Source: Rhodobacteraceae bacterium XHP0102
Lineage (GTDB): Bacteria > Pseudomonadota > Alphaproteobacteria > Rhodobacterales > Rhodobacteraceae
Length of the DNA stretch: 64,000 nucleotides
Assembly: GCA_025751475.1 (NCBI GenBank)
Contig: JAOWLD010000003.1
Coordinates: forward strand, 186,001-250,000
Reading direction: 5' to 3'
The stretch's first letter is position 1. The number at the start of each line of letters is the position of its first letter. Shown here one piece after another: positions 48,280-57,432 of this stretch. Under the pieces are notes generated by a model. That model searched no databases, was not told the DNA's origin, and worked only from the letters and a program-made list of their open reading frames with translations. Both the position numbers and the translations under genes were made by a program.

Positions 48280-49938
48280 ATGCTGCGGCATCTCGAAATT
48301 CGCGACCTTCTGCTTATCGATCATCTCAGCCTTGAGTTTCAGGCGGGGTTAAACGTGCTGACGGGGGAAACGGGCGCGGGGAAATCCATTTTATTGGATG
48401 CGCTTGGCTTTGTCTTGGGTTGGCGGGGCCGTGCCGATTTGGTGCGTCAAGGAGCGGATCAGGGCGAGGTCTCTGCCGTGTTCGATCTGGCCGAAGATCA
48501 TCCCGTGCAGGTGGTTTTGGCGGAGGCAGGTCTGCCTGTTGGCCCTGAATTGATCCTGCGCCGCATCAACACCCAAGACGGGCGCAAGACCGCATGGGTC
48601 AATGACCGCCGCGCCAGCGGTGAGGTTCTGCGCGCCCTGTCCGAACGTTTGGTCGAATTGCACGGTCAACACGATGATCGCGGGCTGTTGGACCCGCGCG
48701 GCCATCGTGCCTTGTTGGATGAATTTGGCGGACATGGCCCAGATTTGGCCGCATTGGCCGTCTTGTGGCGCGCGCGCAGCAAGGCCGCCTCAGCGCATCA
48801 AGCCGCATTGGAAGACCTTGAGAAAATCCGTGCGGAGGAAGATTTCCTGCGCCATGCCGTTGCTGAATTTGATGCCCTCGCGCCCGCGGCGGACGAGGAG
48901 GAGAGCCTCGATGCCAAGCGCCGCCTGATGCAAGGTGCGGAGCGGTTGCGCGAGGATGTCGCGCGGCTTCTCGCCACCCTCTCCGAGCAGGGCGCCGAAG
49001 GGCAGATCACCGATGCCTTACGCCTTGCGGCGGGGCTATCGGATCGCAGCGAGGGCGCCTTGGACGAGGCCTTGGCCGCGCTTGAGCGCGCCAATCTTGA
49101 ACTGGGCGAGGCGCAGCGGATCGTGGGCGATTTTGCGGATCGCTTGATCTTCAATCCGCATGAGTTGGAAGAAACCGAGGATCGGTTGTTTGCCTTGCGC
49201 GCTTTGGCCCGCAAACATGGCGTGGCCTGCGATGGCCTGCCAGATATGTGGCAGGATTTGCAAACCCGCCTCAGTGCGATTGAAGGGGGGGATGCCCATA
49301 TCGCCGCATTGGCACAGGCACAAGCGGAGGCGGAGCGGGCCTATCAAACAGCGGCAGATGCTTTGCGCGCCAAGCGCGCCACTGCTGCGCGCGCGCTTGA
49401 CACCGCCATGGCGGGAGAGCTTGCACCGCTGAAAATGGAACGCGCGGTTTTCACCACCGCGCTCACCGATGCCCCCGCAGGGCCAGAGGGAATTGACGCG
49501 GTGACCTTTACGGTGGCCACCAATCCCGGCGCGCCTGCTGGCCCGTTGAACAAGATTGCTTCGGGCGGGGAATTGTCGCGCTTTTTGTTGGCGTTAAAGG
49601 TGTGCCTGACCCGTGATGATCAAGGTCTGACGATGATTTTCGATGAGATCGACCGTGGTGTGGGCGGGGCCACGGCGGATGCAGTCGGGCGGCGTTTGGC
49701 GGGATTGGCCAAGGGGGGGCAGGTCTTGGTCGTGACGCACAGCCCGCAAGTCGCGGCTTTGGGCGCGCATCATTGGCGGGTGTCCAAGGCGGTTCAGGGC
49801 GCGGTAACGCTGAGCACCGTAACCCCGCTTGATGCCACTGCCCGTGTCGATGAGATCGCGCGGATGATTTCTGGTGATGTTGTCACCGATGCCGCGCGCG
49901 AAGCGGCCCGCGCACTGGTGTTCCAAGCGCAGCTTTAA
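48280..49938 (+). CDS. recN: DNA repair protein RecN
   Basis: SMC-like ATPase of 552 residues for double-strand-break repair. Walker A is GETGAGKS at 29-36; two long coiled-coil arms follow (about 150-370); the ABC signature is ASGGELSRFLLAL and Walker B is MIFDEIDRGVGG. No LexA box is seen in the 23 bases upstream, so it likely relies on the bamD transcript. The stop codon overlaps that of the convergent monooxygenase by four bases. Confidence 0.95.
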   Translation: MLRHLEIRDLLLIDHLSLEFQAGLNVLTGETGAGKSILLDALGFVLGWRGRADLVRQGADQGEVSAVFDLAEDHPVQVVLAEAGLPVGPELILRRINTQDGRKTAWVNDRRASGEVLRALSERLVELHGQHDDRGLLDPRGHRALLDEFGGHGPDLAALAVLWRARSKAASAHQAALEDLEKIRAEEDFLRHAVAEFDALAPAADEEESLDAKRRLMQGAERLREDVARLLATLSEQGAEGQITDALRLAAGLSDRSEGALDEALAALERANLELGEAQRIVGDFADRLIFNPHELEETEDRLFALRALARKHGVACDGLPDMWQDLQTRLSAIEGGDAHIAALAQAQAEAERAYQTAADALRAKRATAARALDTAMAGELAPLKMERAVFTTALTDAPAGPEGIDAVTFTVATNPGAPAGPLNKIASGGELSRFLLALKVCLTRDDQGLTMIFDEIDRGVGGATADAVGRRLAGLAKGGQVLVVTHSPQVAALGAHHWRVSKAVQGAVTLSTVTPLDATARVDEIARMISGDVVTDAAREAARALVFQAQL

Positions 49939-51152
49939 CCAGCCGCGCCCGCGCGCGCACCCAGCCCTGCACGCATCAAAATTTGGCGCACGGGCTTCAC
50001 CGAATAAAAGGCGTTCAAGGCCCGCATCCGCAGATCGCGCAAGCCTTGATCTTCGGCCATAGAGGCGCGATTGAGCGCATCCACGCCTGCCACGCGCGCG
50101 GCAATCTCGGCATGGCGGGCGCGCTCATATTTTTGCAACATTGCGGCATCGCCCAAGCGGTCAGGCGCGGCTTTGGCCAGATCCAGCAGGGTCGCCATAT
50201 CCGCAAGGCTCATGTTCAACCCTTGCGCCCCGATGGGCGGAACGACATGGGCCGCTTCGGCCACCAAGGCCAGACGCTCGGCGGTCATGCGATGCGCCAC
50301 CTGTGAGATGATCGGCCAAATCGTGCGCTGCGAGATCAAACGCAACGGCCCGTAGAGATCGGCGGAACGGGTGCGCATTTCATCTTCAAAGGCGGGTTGG
50401 GGCAGGGTGAAGAGACGCTCGGCCTCTGGCCCGCGTTCCATCCAGACCACCGCCGAGGAGGGGTTGCCCTCGTAGTCGGGCAAAGGCACCAAGGTGAACG
50501 GCCCACCTGAGCGGTGAATTTCGGTCGAGATATTATCATGCGGGTGGTCATGACTGACGGCGAAGGCCAGCGCCTTCTGCCCGTAGCGCAGCGTGGTGAC
50601 AGGAATGGCCGCAGCCTTGCGCATCGGGGAATTGCGCCCATCCGCGGCGATCACCAAGCGCGCACGCACGCGGGTGCCATCGCTCAGGGTGACGCGCGCC
50701 TCTGCATTGCGGGTGAGCAAGGATTTTGTGCCAACGCCCGCGCGGAAGGTGACATGATCCAATTCAGCGATCCGTGCCAAGCCCTCGCGGCGCAGCAACC
50801 AATTGGGTAGGTTCCATCCAAAGGGCAAATCGGAGATATCGCTTGCGTTGAAATCATGCACGCTGCGCGCCACGGCATCGACCCCGCCCGCATCCACAAT
50901 CCGCATCACCTGCAAGGGCATCGCATGGGGCGCGAAATGCCGCCACAGTCCTGCTTGGTCTAGAAAATCGCGCGAAGGCTGAAGAAAGGCCGTGCTGCGC
51001 AGGTCGGAGCCTTCCGTGTCGCGCGTGGTAATCGGCGCGTTCGGGTCCACGCACAGCACCGAAAAACCCGCCGCGCCAAAGGCCGCCGCCGCGATCAGCC
51101 CTGCAATGCCGCCGCCAGAAATCAGAATGTCGATATCCATCACTTCGCTCAT
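49935..51152 (-). CDS. UbiH/COQ6-family FAD monooxygenase
   Basis: Flavoprotein hydroxylase of 405 residues, probably for ubiquinone ring hydroxylation. DILISGGGIAGLIAAAAF is the FAD Rossmann motif, VIAADGRNSPMRKAA the DG motif, and ALVAEAAHVVPPIGAQGLNMSLAD the second FAD motif; the usual GDAAH is here AEAAH, an Asp-to-Glu... position shift worth noting. Which ring position it hydroxylates (UbiH, UbiF, UbiL type) cannot be told. The ATG at 51152 is favoured over 51161 or 51140 only weakly. Confidence 0.82.
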   Translation of the reverse strand: MSEVMDIDILISGGGIAGLIAAAAFGAAGFSVLCVDPNAPITTRDTEGSDLRSTAFLQPSRDFLDQAGLWRHFAPHAMPLQVMRIVDAGGVDAVARSVHDFNASDISDLPFGWNLPNWLLRREGLARIAELDHVTFRAGVGTKSLLTRNAEARVTLSDGTRVRARLVIAADGRNSPMRKAAAIPVTTLRYGQKALAFAVSHDHPHDNISTEIHRSGGPFTLVPLPDYEGNPSSAVVWMERGPEAERLFTLPQPAFEDEMRTRSADLYGPLRLISQRTIWPIISQVAHRMTAERLALVAEAAHVVPPIGAQGLNMSLADMATLLDLAKAAPDRLGDAAMLQKYERARHAEIAARVAGVDALNRASMAEDQGLRDLRMRALNAFYSVKPVRQILMRAGLGARAGAAG

Positions 51153-51192
51153 ATGTGCCAAGATAGAGCGCGGATCAGGGGCTGTCCAAGTG

Positions 51193-52224
51193 TCATTTGC
51201 GCGCGGCCCATTTGGTAACGCGTGGGTCCATCACCCGCCGCCACAACGGGGGCAGTGTGGCCAAGGCGGCCATCACAGGAAGGCTGTAAGGCAGGCGTGG
51301 GTGATCTGCGGCGTAGGTCAGTTCCACATAGCTGCGGCTGGGGTTCAAATGGTGATCCGAATGCAGCGGTGCGGCCAACAGCATCTTGTGGCTATAGGGG
51401 CGGGGTGCATTCCAACTGTCGCGCGCGGATTGTGGTTGGGGGCGGCCATCTGCGCCAATCCTGCGGCGCAGCCCGTAATGTTGGATGTAATCCGACAGCA
51501 TCACTTGGATGTGAAACAAGGTCGCCACGATAAGATAGGCCATCAAACCCCAAAGCCCCGCAGCGGCATAGGCATAGATCGTGAACAGCGCCGCAATCGC
51601 CATATGCCATAGATAGGGGTGCCGCCATGTCATGCCGCCGTGGCGCGCGGTCTCGCGCCTCAGCGCGCCGTGGAAGGAGGCCCACCAAGCGCGGGGTAAG
51701 TAGGTCCAGAACCCAACCCCAAGTTCAGCGCTGTTGGGGTCTTTTTCGGTCGCCACATAAGGATGGTGGATCAGCAAATGGGCAGAGGCGTGATGCCCCA
51801 ACCCAAGGCTTGCATAAAGGCTATGCCCCAAGCGCCGCGAGGAACGCGGGGCCTGATGGATCAGCTCATGTGCGTTGGGATGGGTGATCTGCCCCGCGAA
51901 AGAGGCGAAAGCCAGCACAAATAAACCCGCGCTCGCCCCTGCCTGCGCCACCATGAATGGCAGGGCAAGGATCAGCCCCAAATGCCCGATCCCCAAGACC
52001 CATTGCAGTATATGCGCCGCTGTCAGTTTTGGGGCTCTGTCTTGTGCCGTAGGATGGTTTGGCGGTGTCATCTGCGGGCTGAGGTGGTCGACCAATCCCG
52101 CCACCAAGGTCAGAACGATCAGCGCCAGAAGACCAAACGGCCCCACCACAAAAACCTCAAGCCACAACAATGCCAAAGGCAACAGCGTTGCCGCTGCAAA
52201 TAGAAAAATTGGCGGAAGGCGCAT
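51193..52224 (-). CDS. AlkB-like alkane monooxygenase / fatty-acid desaturase superfamily
   Basis: Membrane diiron enzyme of 343 residues with several hydrophobic helices. The histidine boxes are HELIH (119-123), HHASAHLLIHH (144-154) and HSDHH (288-292), with YIQHYG (about 246-251), the layout of alkane 1-monooxygenases. Compared with classical AlkB, the second box has HHxSAH in place of EHxxGHH, and the protein is about 50 residues shorter. The substrate could be an alkane or another lipid. No rubredoxin gene is nearby. It runs 40 bases upstream of the UbiH-like gene on the same strand. Confidence 0.78.
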   Translation of the reverse strand: MRLPPIFLFAAATLLPLALLWLEVFVVGPFGLLALIVLTLVAGLVDHLSPQMTPPNHPTAQDRAPKLTAAHILQWVLGIGHLGLILALPFMVAQAGASAGLFVLAFASFAGQITHPNAHELIHQAPRSSRRLGHSLYASLGLGHHASAHLLIHHPYVATEKDPNSAELGVGFWTYLPRAWWASFHGALRRETARHGGMTWRHPYLWHMAIAALFTIYAYAAAGLWGLMAYLIVATLFHIQVMLSDYIQHYGLRRRIGADGRPQPQSARDSWNAPRPYSHKMLLAAPLHSDHHLNPSRSYVELTYAADHPRLPYSLPVMAALATLPPLWRRVMDPRVTKWAARK

Positions 52225-52364
52225 TCCCCGCGTTACCCCATTTTTGATCTGGCCAAATCAATTGGGCAAATCTTAGCCCCGCGCGCCAAACAGTGCAAAG
52301 CCTTTGCAATGGCCCGCGCGCCGTATTAGGGAAAAGAGATCAAGATCAAAGGCGTATTGGGCGA

Positions 52365-53444
52365 ATGTCATTTTTCAAGAAAATGAAGGAGCGGTTGTTC
52401 AACTCCTCCGCCAAGATTGACGAAGGGTTGGAGGCATTGGTGGCCGACAGCGAGGCGACCGAAGGCGAGTTTTTGGACACGCCCGAGCCGCCACAGCCGC
52501 CAGACCCCGCCCCCGAACCCGCCCCCAAACCTGCCCCCGAAACCGCCCCCGCAAAGCCAAGTCTTCTGGGTCGCTTGGTTGGCGGCGGCGCGGCCCCTGT
52601 GGCCAAGCGCGTCATTGATGACGAGATGATCGAGGAATTGGAAGAAATCCTCATCAGCGCGGATTTGGGCGTGGAAACCGCGCTTGCGCTCTCGTCAAAT
52701 CTGGCTTCAGAACATTTTGGCCGCCGCATGAGCGTGGCCGAGATCAAAGCGGCGCTTGCCCGCGATGTGGCGCGCGTGATGGAGGGGGTCGCGAAACCCA
52801 TGCCGATCTATCCCAAACGCCCGCAGGTGGTCTTGGTGGTGGGGGTAAACGGGTCAGGCAAGACCACGACCATCGGCAAATTGGCGAGCCAGTTCAAAGC
52901 GGCGGGGAAATCCGTGGTCATCGCGGCCTGCGACACATTTCGTGCGGCGGCGGTTGAGCAGTTGGAAATTTGGGGCAACCGCGCGGGCGTGCCTGTGCTG
53001 CGCGCCGAAACGGGCGGCGATCCTGCGGCCTTGGCCTTTGATGCAATGGCGCGGGCCGAAGCCGATGGGGCCGATTTGCTGCTCATTGATACGGCGGGAC
53101 GGTTGCAGAACCGCGCTGATTTGATGGAAGAATTGGCCAAAATCGTGCGGGTGATCCGCAAGAAAGACCCAGACGCCCCGCATAACACGCTCTTGGTTCT
53201 GGATGCGACCACGGGCCAAAATGCGCTCAGACAGGTCGAGGAATTCCGCAAGATCTCGGATGTCAGCGGGCTGATCATGACCAAGCTTGATGGCACGGCC
53301 AAGGGCGGTATCCTTGTGGCATTGGCCGATAAATTTGGCCTGCCCATTCACGCCATTGGCTTGGGCGAGCAGATTGACGACCTTGCCCCCTTTGATCCTG
53401 AAGACTTTGCCAATGCGCTTATGGGGTTGGAGCGCAATGCGTAA
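52365..53444 (+). CDS. ftsY: signal recognition particle receptor FtsY
   Basis: SRP GTPase of 359 residues that docks ribosomes carrying membrane proteins. A basic start (MSFFKKMKERLF) and a short acidic, proline-rich A region (about 20-65) precede the NG domain. G motifs: GVNGSGKTTTIGKLA, DTFRAAAVEQL, DTAGRLQN, TKLDGTAKGG. The ATG at 52365 is preferred over one at 52293. It diverges from the AlkB-like gene. Confidence 0.96.
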   Translation: MSFFKKMKERLFNSSAKIDEGLEALVADSEATEGEFLDTPEPPQPPDPAPEPAPKPAPETAPAKPSLLGRLVGGGAAPVAKRVIDDEMIEELEEILISADLGVETALALSSNLASEHFGRRMSVAEIKAALARDVARVMEGVAKPMPIYPKRPQVVLVVGVNGSGKTTTIGKLASQFKAAGKSVVIAACDTFRAAAVEQLEIWGNRAGVPVLRAETGGDPAALAFDAMARAEADGADLLLIDTAGRLQNRADLMEELAKIVRVIRKKDPDAPHNTLLVLDATTGQNALRQVEEFRKISDVSGLIMTKLDGTAKGGILVALADKFGLPIHAIGLGEQIDDLAPFDPEDFANALMGLERNA

Positions 53445-53462
53445 CAGGGTGGAGGGTCGCCC

Positions 53463-54365
53463 TTGGGGGATCTGATCATCGCCCTTGAGGGCACTGCTGC
53501 AGGCGAACAATTGGCCCTGATCTTGGCCTTATGCGCGGCGCTGCTTCATGCGATATTTGGGGCGCTGCAAAAGGGGCGGCATGATCCACTGTTGGCGCGT
53601 GGGGCGATTGATGCGGCATTGGTGGTTTTGGCTGGACCAATCGCCCTGTTCATCGTGCCATGGCCCGAGCCGCATATGTGGCCCATTTTTGCGGGGATGT
53701 TCGTCATCCATGCAGGCTATAAATGGGCGGTGCTTTCTGCCTATCGGCGGGGCGCTTATACGGTGGTTTATCCCGTGATGCGCGGCACAGGCCCGCTCTT
53801 TACAGTGATCGGGGCGGGTATCTTGTTTGGCGAAGTCTTTACCCTTGGCCAATGGATCGGGGTAGGCGTTCTGATCACGGGGCTGTATGGGCTGGCCGCC
53901 TATAACATCGCCACAGTGACGATTGATCGCGAAACGCTCATCCCTGCGCTTGGCTTTGCGGTTTTGACGGGGCTATTTGTGGCGCTTTACACGACTTATG
54001 ACGCATACGGCATTCGCGCCACGGCTGACCCCTTTACCTTTCTGGCATGGTTTTTCTTTATTGATGGCTTTGCCATGCCAGGTTTTGCCTATGTGGCGTG
54101 GCGGCGTATGGCAAACCCGCCCGCGCTGTCAGGTCTGGCTTTGCGCGGGGTCATCGGGGCCTTGGTGGCCTTTGGCTCTTTCGGATCGGTGATGCTTGCC
54201 ACCCGTCTTGATCAGGTGGGCGAGGCGGCCGTGCTGCGCGAGACATCGACCGTGTTTGCCGCGCTCATTGGCTGGATTTTCCTCAAAGAAACCGTTGGCC
54301 CGCGGCGTTTGGCCCTTATGGGCTTGATTGCGGCGGGCGCGGTGATAGTTGAGATGGCAGGATAG
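53463..54365 (+). CDS. EamA/DMT-family permease
   Basis: Inner-membrane protein of 300 residues with about ten helices in two EamA halves. RRGAYTVVYPVMRGTGPLFTVIGAGILFGE and RETSTVFAALIGWIFLKETVGPRRLALMGLIAAG are the equivalent half-ends. Members export metabolites or amino acids; the substrate is unknown. The start is TTG at 53463 with GGAGGG seven bases before it. It lies 18 bases after ftsY and 15 before the next gene, so the three are likely an operon. Confidence 0.85.
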   Translation: MGDLIIALEGTAAGEQLALILALCAALLHAIFGALQKGRHDPLLARGAIDAALVVLAGPIALFIVPWPEPHMWPIFAGMFVIHAGYKWAVLSAYRRGAYTVVYPVMRGTGPLFTVIGAGILFGEVFTLGQWIGVGVLITGLYGLAAYNIATVTIDRETLIPALGFAVLTGLFVALYTTYDAYGIRATADPFTFLAWFFFIDGFAMPGFAYVAWRRMANPPALSGLALRGVIGALVAFGSFGSVMLATRLDQVGEAAVLRETSTVFAALIGWIFLKETVGPRRLALMGLIAAGAVIVEMAG

Positions 54366-54380
54366 ATAAGGAAGACGCGC

Positions 54381-54986
54381 ATGACGAAAGGCAAACCCAT
54401 CGCACCGTGGCTGAAGACCGCGTTGGAGCTTGGGCCGGTTTTGGGTTTCTTCGTGCTCTATCTTTGGATCAAGGATCAGACATTCACCATTGCGGGGGTG
54501 GAGTATTCTGGGTTCATCATGGCAACCGCGCTGTTCATCCCCGTGATTGGCGCCGCGATTGCCGCCCTGTGGTATCTGACGGGGCATATATCGCGGATGC
54601 AGGTCTTTACCTTGTTTATGGTTGTGTTTTTTGGCGGTCTGACCATCTGGTTCAATGATGAGCGGTTTTTCAAAATGAAAACCACCATTGTTTATGCCGT
54701 GTTTGCGGCATTGTTGGGGATTGGCCTGCTGCGGGGGCAAAGCTGGCTGAAGCTTTTGATGGGCGAATTTCTCAAAATGCGGGATGAGGGCTGGATGATC
54801 ATCACCCGCCGACTGGCCGCAACATTCGCGGTGATGGCGGTGGCCAATGAGATTGTCTGGCGCAATTTTTCGGAGCAATTCTGGGTCACGTTCGAGACCT
54901 TTGCCTTGCCCGCGTTTCTGTTCGCGGCCTTCATGGCGCAGGCAAAGGTGATTGAACGCTTCACCGTGCCTTCGGACGAGGCTTGA
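54381..54986 (+). CDS. yciB: inner membrane-spanning protein YciB / septation protein A
   Basis: A 201-residue membrane protein with five or six helices. The start ALELGPVLGFFVLYLW is the family signature (E-x-GP-x3-FF). RRLAATFAVMAVANEIVWRNF is the conserved late segment. YciB relatives affect envelope integrity and division. The end overlaps the convergent rluB by 26 bases. Confidence 0.9.
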   Translation: MTKGKPIAPWLKTALELGPVLGFFVLYLWIKDQTFTIAGVEYSGFIMATALFIPVIGAAIAALWYLTGHISRMQVFTLFMVVFFGGLTIWFNDERFFKMKTTIVYAVFAALLGIGLLRGQSWLKLLMGEFLKMRDEGWMIITRRLAATFAVMAVANEIVWRNFSEQFWVTFETFALPAFLFAAFMAQAKVIERFTVPSDEA

Positions 54987-55815
54987 CCTTCGGCCCCAAT
55001 CGTTTGGAAGGATTGCCCGCTTTGGGCGGTGCCTTGCGCAATTTACTTGTTTTCGGTTTTGCGGTGGCATGGCCCTCAACACGGCTGTCCAGGCCCAGTT
55101 GATCGGCCAAGATGCGTGGTTTGATTTCTTCAACCGCGCCCGCAGCCAATTCGCCCAAACGAAACGGTCCGTAGGAAATGCGGATGAGGCGGTTCACCTC
55201 GAATCCCACTGCCTCCATGGCACGGCGAATTTCGCGGTTCTTTCCTTCGCGCAGGCCGATGGTCAGCCATGCATTCGCACCTTGCTGGCGATCAATCGTA
55301 ACGCTCATGGGTTGAAACCGCTCGCCTTCGATCTGCATCCCTTTGCGCAGCGGCTCTAGGGCGTCATCACTGGGTCTGCCCTTGATCCGCACGCGGTATT
55401 TGCGCAGCCACCCGGTGGAGGGCAATTCAAGTTTGCGCTTGAGCGCACCATCATTCGTCAGCAAAAGCAAACCTTCGGAATTCAGGTCCAGCCGCCCCAC
55501 CGACATCACCCGTGGCAGGCCCTCGGGCAGCGTATCAAAAACCGTCTTGCGGCCCTTTTCATCTGCGGCACTTGTGATCAGCCCTGCGGGTTTGTGGTAA
55601 AGCCAAAGACGGGGTTCCGCGACCTCGGGCAGGGGGGCGTTGTCCACCTCGATGCGATCTTGCGCGGTCACATTCAGGGCAGGGCTGTCGATCACCTTGC
55701 CATTCACGCTGACGCGGCCCTCGGCAATCATCCGCTCCGCCGCGCGGCGCGAGGCGATCCCTGCGCGGGACAGGCGTTTGGCGATCCGCTCGCCCTGTGG
55801 TGTGGTCTGATTCAT
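54961..55815 (-). CDS. rluB: ribosomal large subunit pseudouridine synthase, RluB type
   Basis: Pseudouridine synthase of the RsuA/RluB family, 284 residues. An S4 RNA-binding domain (ERIAKRLSRAGIASRRAAERMIAEGRVSVNG would be its span, residues 9-39) precedes the catalytic domain with the active Asp in GRLDLNSEGLLLLTN. LREGKNREIRRAMEAVG is the second signature. The C-terminal 45 residues form a basic Lys/Pro/Arg tail. RluB, RluE and RluF are close, so the target (U2605 of 23S rRNA) is inferred. Confidence 0.88.
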   Translation of the reverse strand: MNQTTPQGERIAKRLSRAGIASRRAAERMIAEGRVSVNGKVIDSPALNVTAQDRIEVDNAPLPEVAEPRLWLYHKPAGLITSAADEKGRKTVFDTLPEGLPRVMSVGRLDLNSEGLLLLTNDGALKRKLELPSTGWLRKYRVRIKGRPSDDALEPLRKGMQIEGERFQPMSVTIDRQQGANAWLTIGLREGKNREIRRAMEAVGFEVNRLIRISYGPFRLGELAAGAVEEIKPRILADQLGLDSRVEGHATAKPKTSKLRKAPPKAGNPSKRLGPKVKPRPKAR

Positions 55816-55878
55816 TCTCTTTCCTTATGGCTTTGGCTTCTGCTTGGAAAGGGCAAGAAATTCGGGCATGACGGGAAT

Positions 55879-56334
55879 ATGAGCGAATTTCACAGCCATA
55901 TGCCCCGCGCGCTCGACTTGGCGCGAGAGGCCGCCTTGCGCGGTGAGGTGCCTGTGGGCGCGGTGATCGTCAAGGATGGCGTGATAATTGCCGAAGCCCA
56001 TAACGAGATGCGCGCGCGCCATGACCCAACCGCCCATGCCGAGATGCTGGCCATTCGTGCCGCTTGCGCCGCATTGGGACAGGAGCGCTTAACGGGCTGC
56101 GATATTTGGGTCAGTCTTGAACCTTGCCCTGCCTGTGCGGGCGTGATTGCCGCAGCGCGCCTTTCGCGCCTCTATTATGCGGCTTCTGATCCCAAATCGG
56201 GCGGCGTGGCGCAGGGGCCTTGTGTGTTTGACCACCCCCAATCTCATTGGAAGCCTGAGATTTATTCGGGCATGATGGAAGACGAAGCCGCCGCAATCTT
56301 GCGCGGTTTTTTCGCAGCCAAGCGAGACGGGTAG
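55879..56334 (+). CDS. tadA: tRNA-specific adenosine deaminase
   Basis: Zinc deaminase of 151 residues that turns A34 of tRNA-Arg(ACG) into inosine. The zinc site is His in TAHAEM (with catalytic Glu) and the two Cys of EPCPACAG. The C-terminal helix (DEAAAILRGFFAAKR) is typical of TadA. The ATG at 55879 leaves 63 bases to the divergent rluB. Longer in-frame readings back to 55594 overlap rluB and are rejected. Confidence 0.93.
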   Translation: MSEFHSHMPRALDLAREAALRGEVPVGAVIVKDGVIIAEAHNEMRARHDPTAHAEMLAIRAACAALGQERLTGCDIWVSLEPCPACAGVIAAARLSRLYYAASDPKSGGVAQGPCVFDHPQSHWKPEIYSGMMEDEAAAILRGFFAAKRDG

Positions 56335-56348
56335 CAGCCAACAGAATA

Positions 56349-56730
56349 TGCGCGGAGGGCCTATAAGCCGGATTCTGTCTTGCCCTTTGCAGGGCATGGA
56401 TGACCATTCCTCTGGGCGATCTGTTGCCAGATCACTCTAGCTGCCAACCCGGATCACATCGGGCAGAAGCGGCCCTGAAAGGTTGCCCTCTCGCGCGATC
56501 CCTATTTGGCATTGCTCCCGGTGGGGCTTGCCGTGCCGCCCGTGTCACCACGCGCGCGGTGGGCTTTTACCCCACCGTTTCACCTTTTCCCTCGCCGAAA
56601 CGAAGGTAGTTTCTTTTCTGTGGCGCTTTCCGTCAGATTGCTCTGCCTAGGCGTTACCTAGCACCGTTGCCTCTTGGAGTCCGGACTTTCCTCGAACATC
56701 GCTGCCCGCAGCCATCCAGCCCTCCGCGCA
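56349..56730 (-). ncRNA. rnpB: RNase P RNA (type A)
   Basis: Catalytic RNA of RNase P, about 382 nucleotides. The 5' consensus GAGGAAAGTCCGGACTCC is at 56693-56676 and the 3' consensus ACAGAATCCGGCTTATAGG at 56378-56360, both on the minus strand. The ends pair as helix P1: TGCGCGGAGGGC (56730-56719) with GCCCTCCGCGCA (56360-56349). It lies ten bases downstream of the amidase gene. Confidence 0.96.
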
Positions 56731-56739
56731 AGAGGTGCT

Positions 56740-57432
56740 TTAGGTGACGTGGCCCGCGCGGTCAACGCCAAAGCGCGCCGCCAGATCAGCCGCAATCGCG
56801 CAATCCCATCCGTCAAGCGGCGCGGCCTTGCCCAAGGCATGGGGGCGATACCTGCGCCGCAACGTGTCGCGCATGAGGCTCAGATCATCCACGTGATAGC
56901 CGATTTGCGCGCAATCTGTCATAAAGCGCGGAGGGTCTATCGCCAAAGCGATGCGCGGCTTTGGCATAATGGCCAAGCCTTCGCGGGCAAGCCGTGCCCA
57001 GTCAAATCGCGGGCCAGGATCAATCTTGCGCCCTGGGGCCAGATCAGAATGGCCGATGACCCCTTCGGGCGGAATGTCCCAACGCGCCATGATCTCGCGC
57101 AGCAGCACGCAGAGCTGATCCATCAGTGGCGCTGAAAATGGGCTAAAGCCGCAATTGTCCAATTCGATCCCGATGGAATGGGAATTCATATCCGTGATCC
57201 CGCGCCAAGCTCCTGCGCCCGCGTGCCACGCGCGCATGGCCTCATCGACCAGCGCATGACAGTGGCCATCGCGGCCAATCAAGTAATGGGCAGAGACCTC
57301 GCGCACAGGGTCACAAAGGGCGCGTATGGCCCCTTCGCAATCGGCCATTGCGGTGTAATGGATCACCACAAACTTTGGGGTTGCGCCATCGCGCCTTGGC
57401 CCGAAATTCGGGCTTTGACGCAGGGTGGTCAT
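56740..57432 (-). CDS. N-acetylmuramoyl-L-alanine amidase (AmpD/AmiD-like)
   Basis: Amidase_2-type zinc hydrolase of 230 residues that cuts the MurNAc-L-Ala bond. Zinc ligands are likely His25 (VVIHYTAM), His in NSHSIGIELDN region and the Asp of GHSDLAPGRKIDPG. A C-terminal segment of about 70 residues (LMRDTLRRRYRPH and onward) resembles a peptidoglycan-binding domain. No signal peptide is seen, so it is probably cytoplasmic, as AmpD is in muropeptide recycling. The ATG overlaps the stop of the lipoprotein gene (ATGA). Confidence 0.88.
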   Translation of the reverse strand: MTTLRQSPNFGPRRDGATPKFVVIHYTAMADCEGAIRALCDPVREVSAHYLIGRDGHCHALVDEAMRAWHAGAGAWRGITDMNSHSIGIELDNCGFSPFSAPLMDQLCVLLREIMARWDIPPEGVIGHSDLAPGRKIDPGPRFDWARLAREGLAIMPKPRIALAIDPPRFMTDCAQIGYHVDDLSLMRDTLRRRYRPHALGKAAPLDGWDCAIAADLAARFGVDRAGHVT

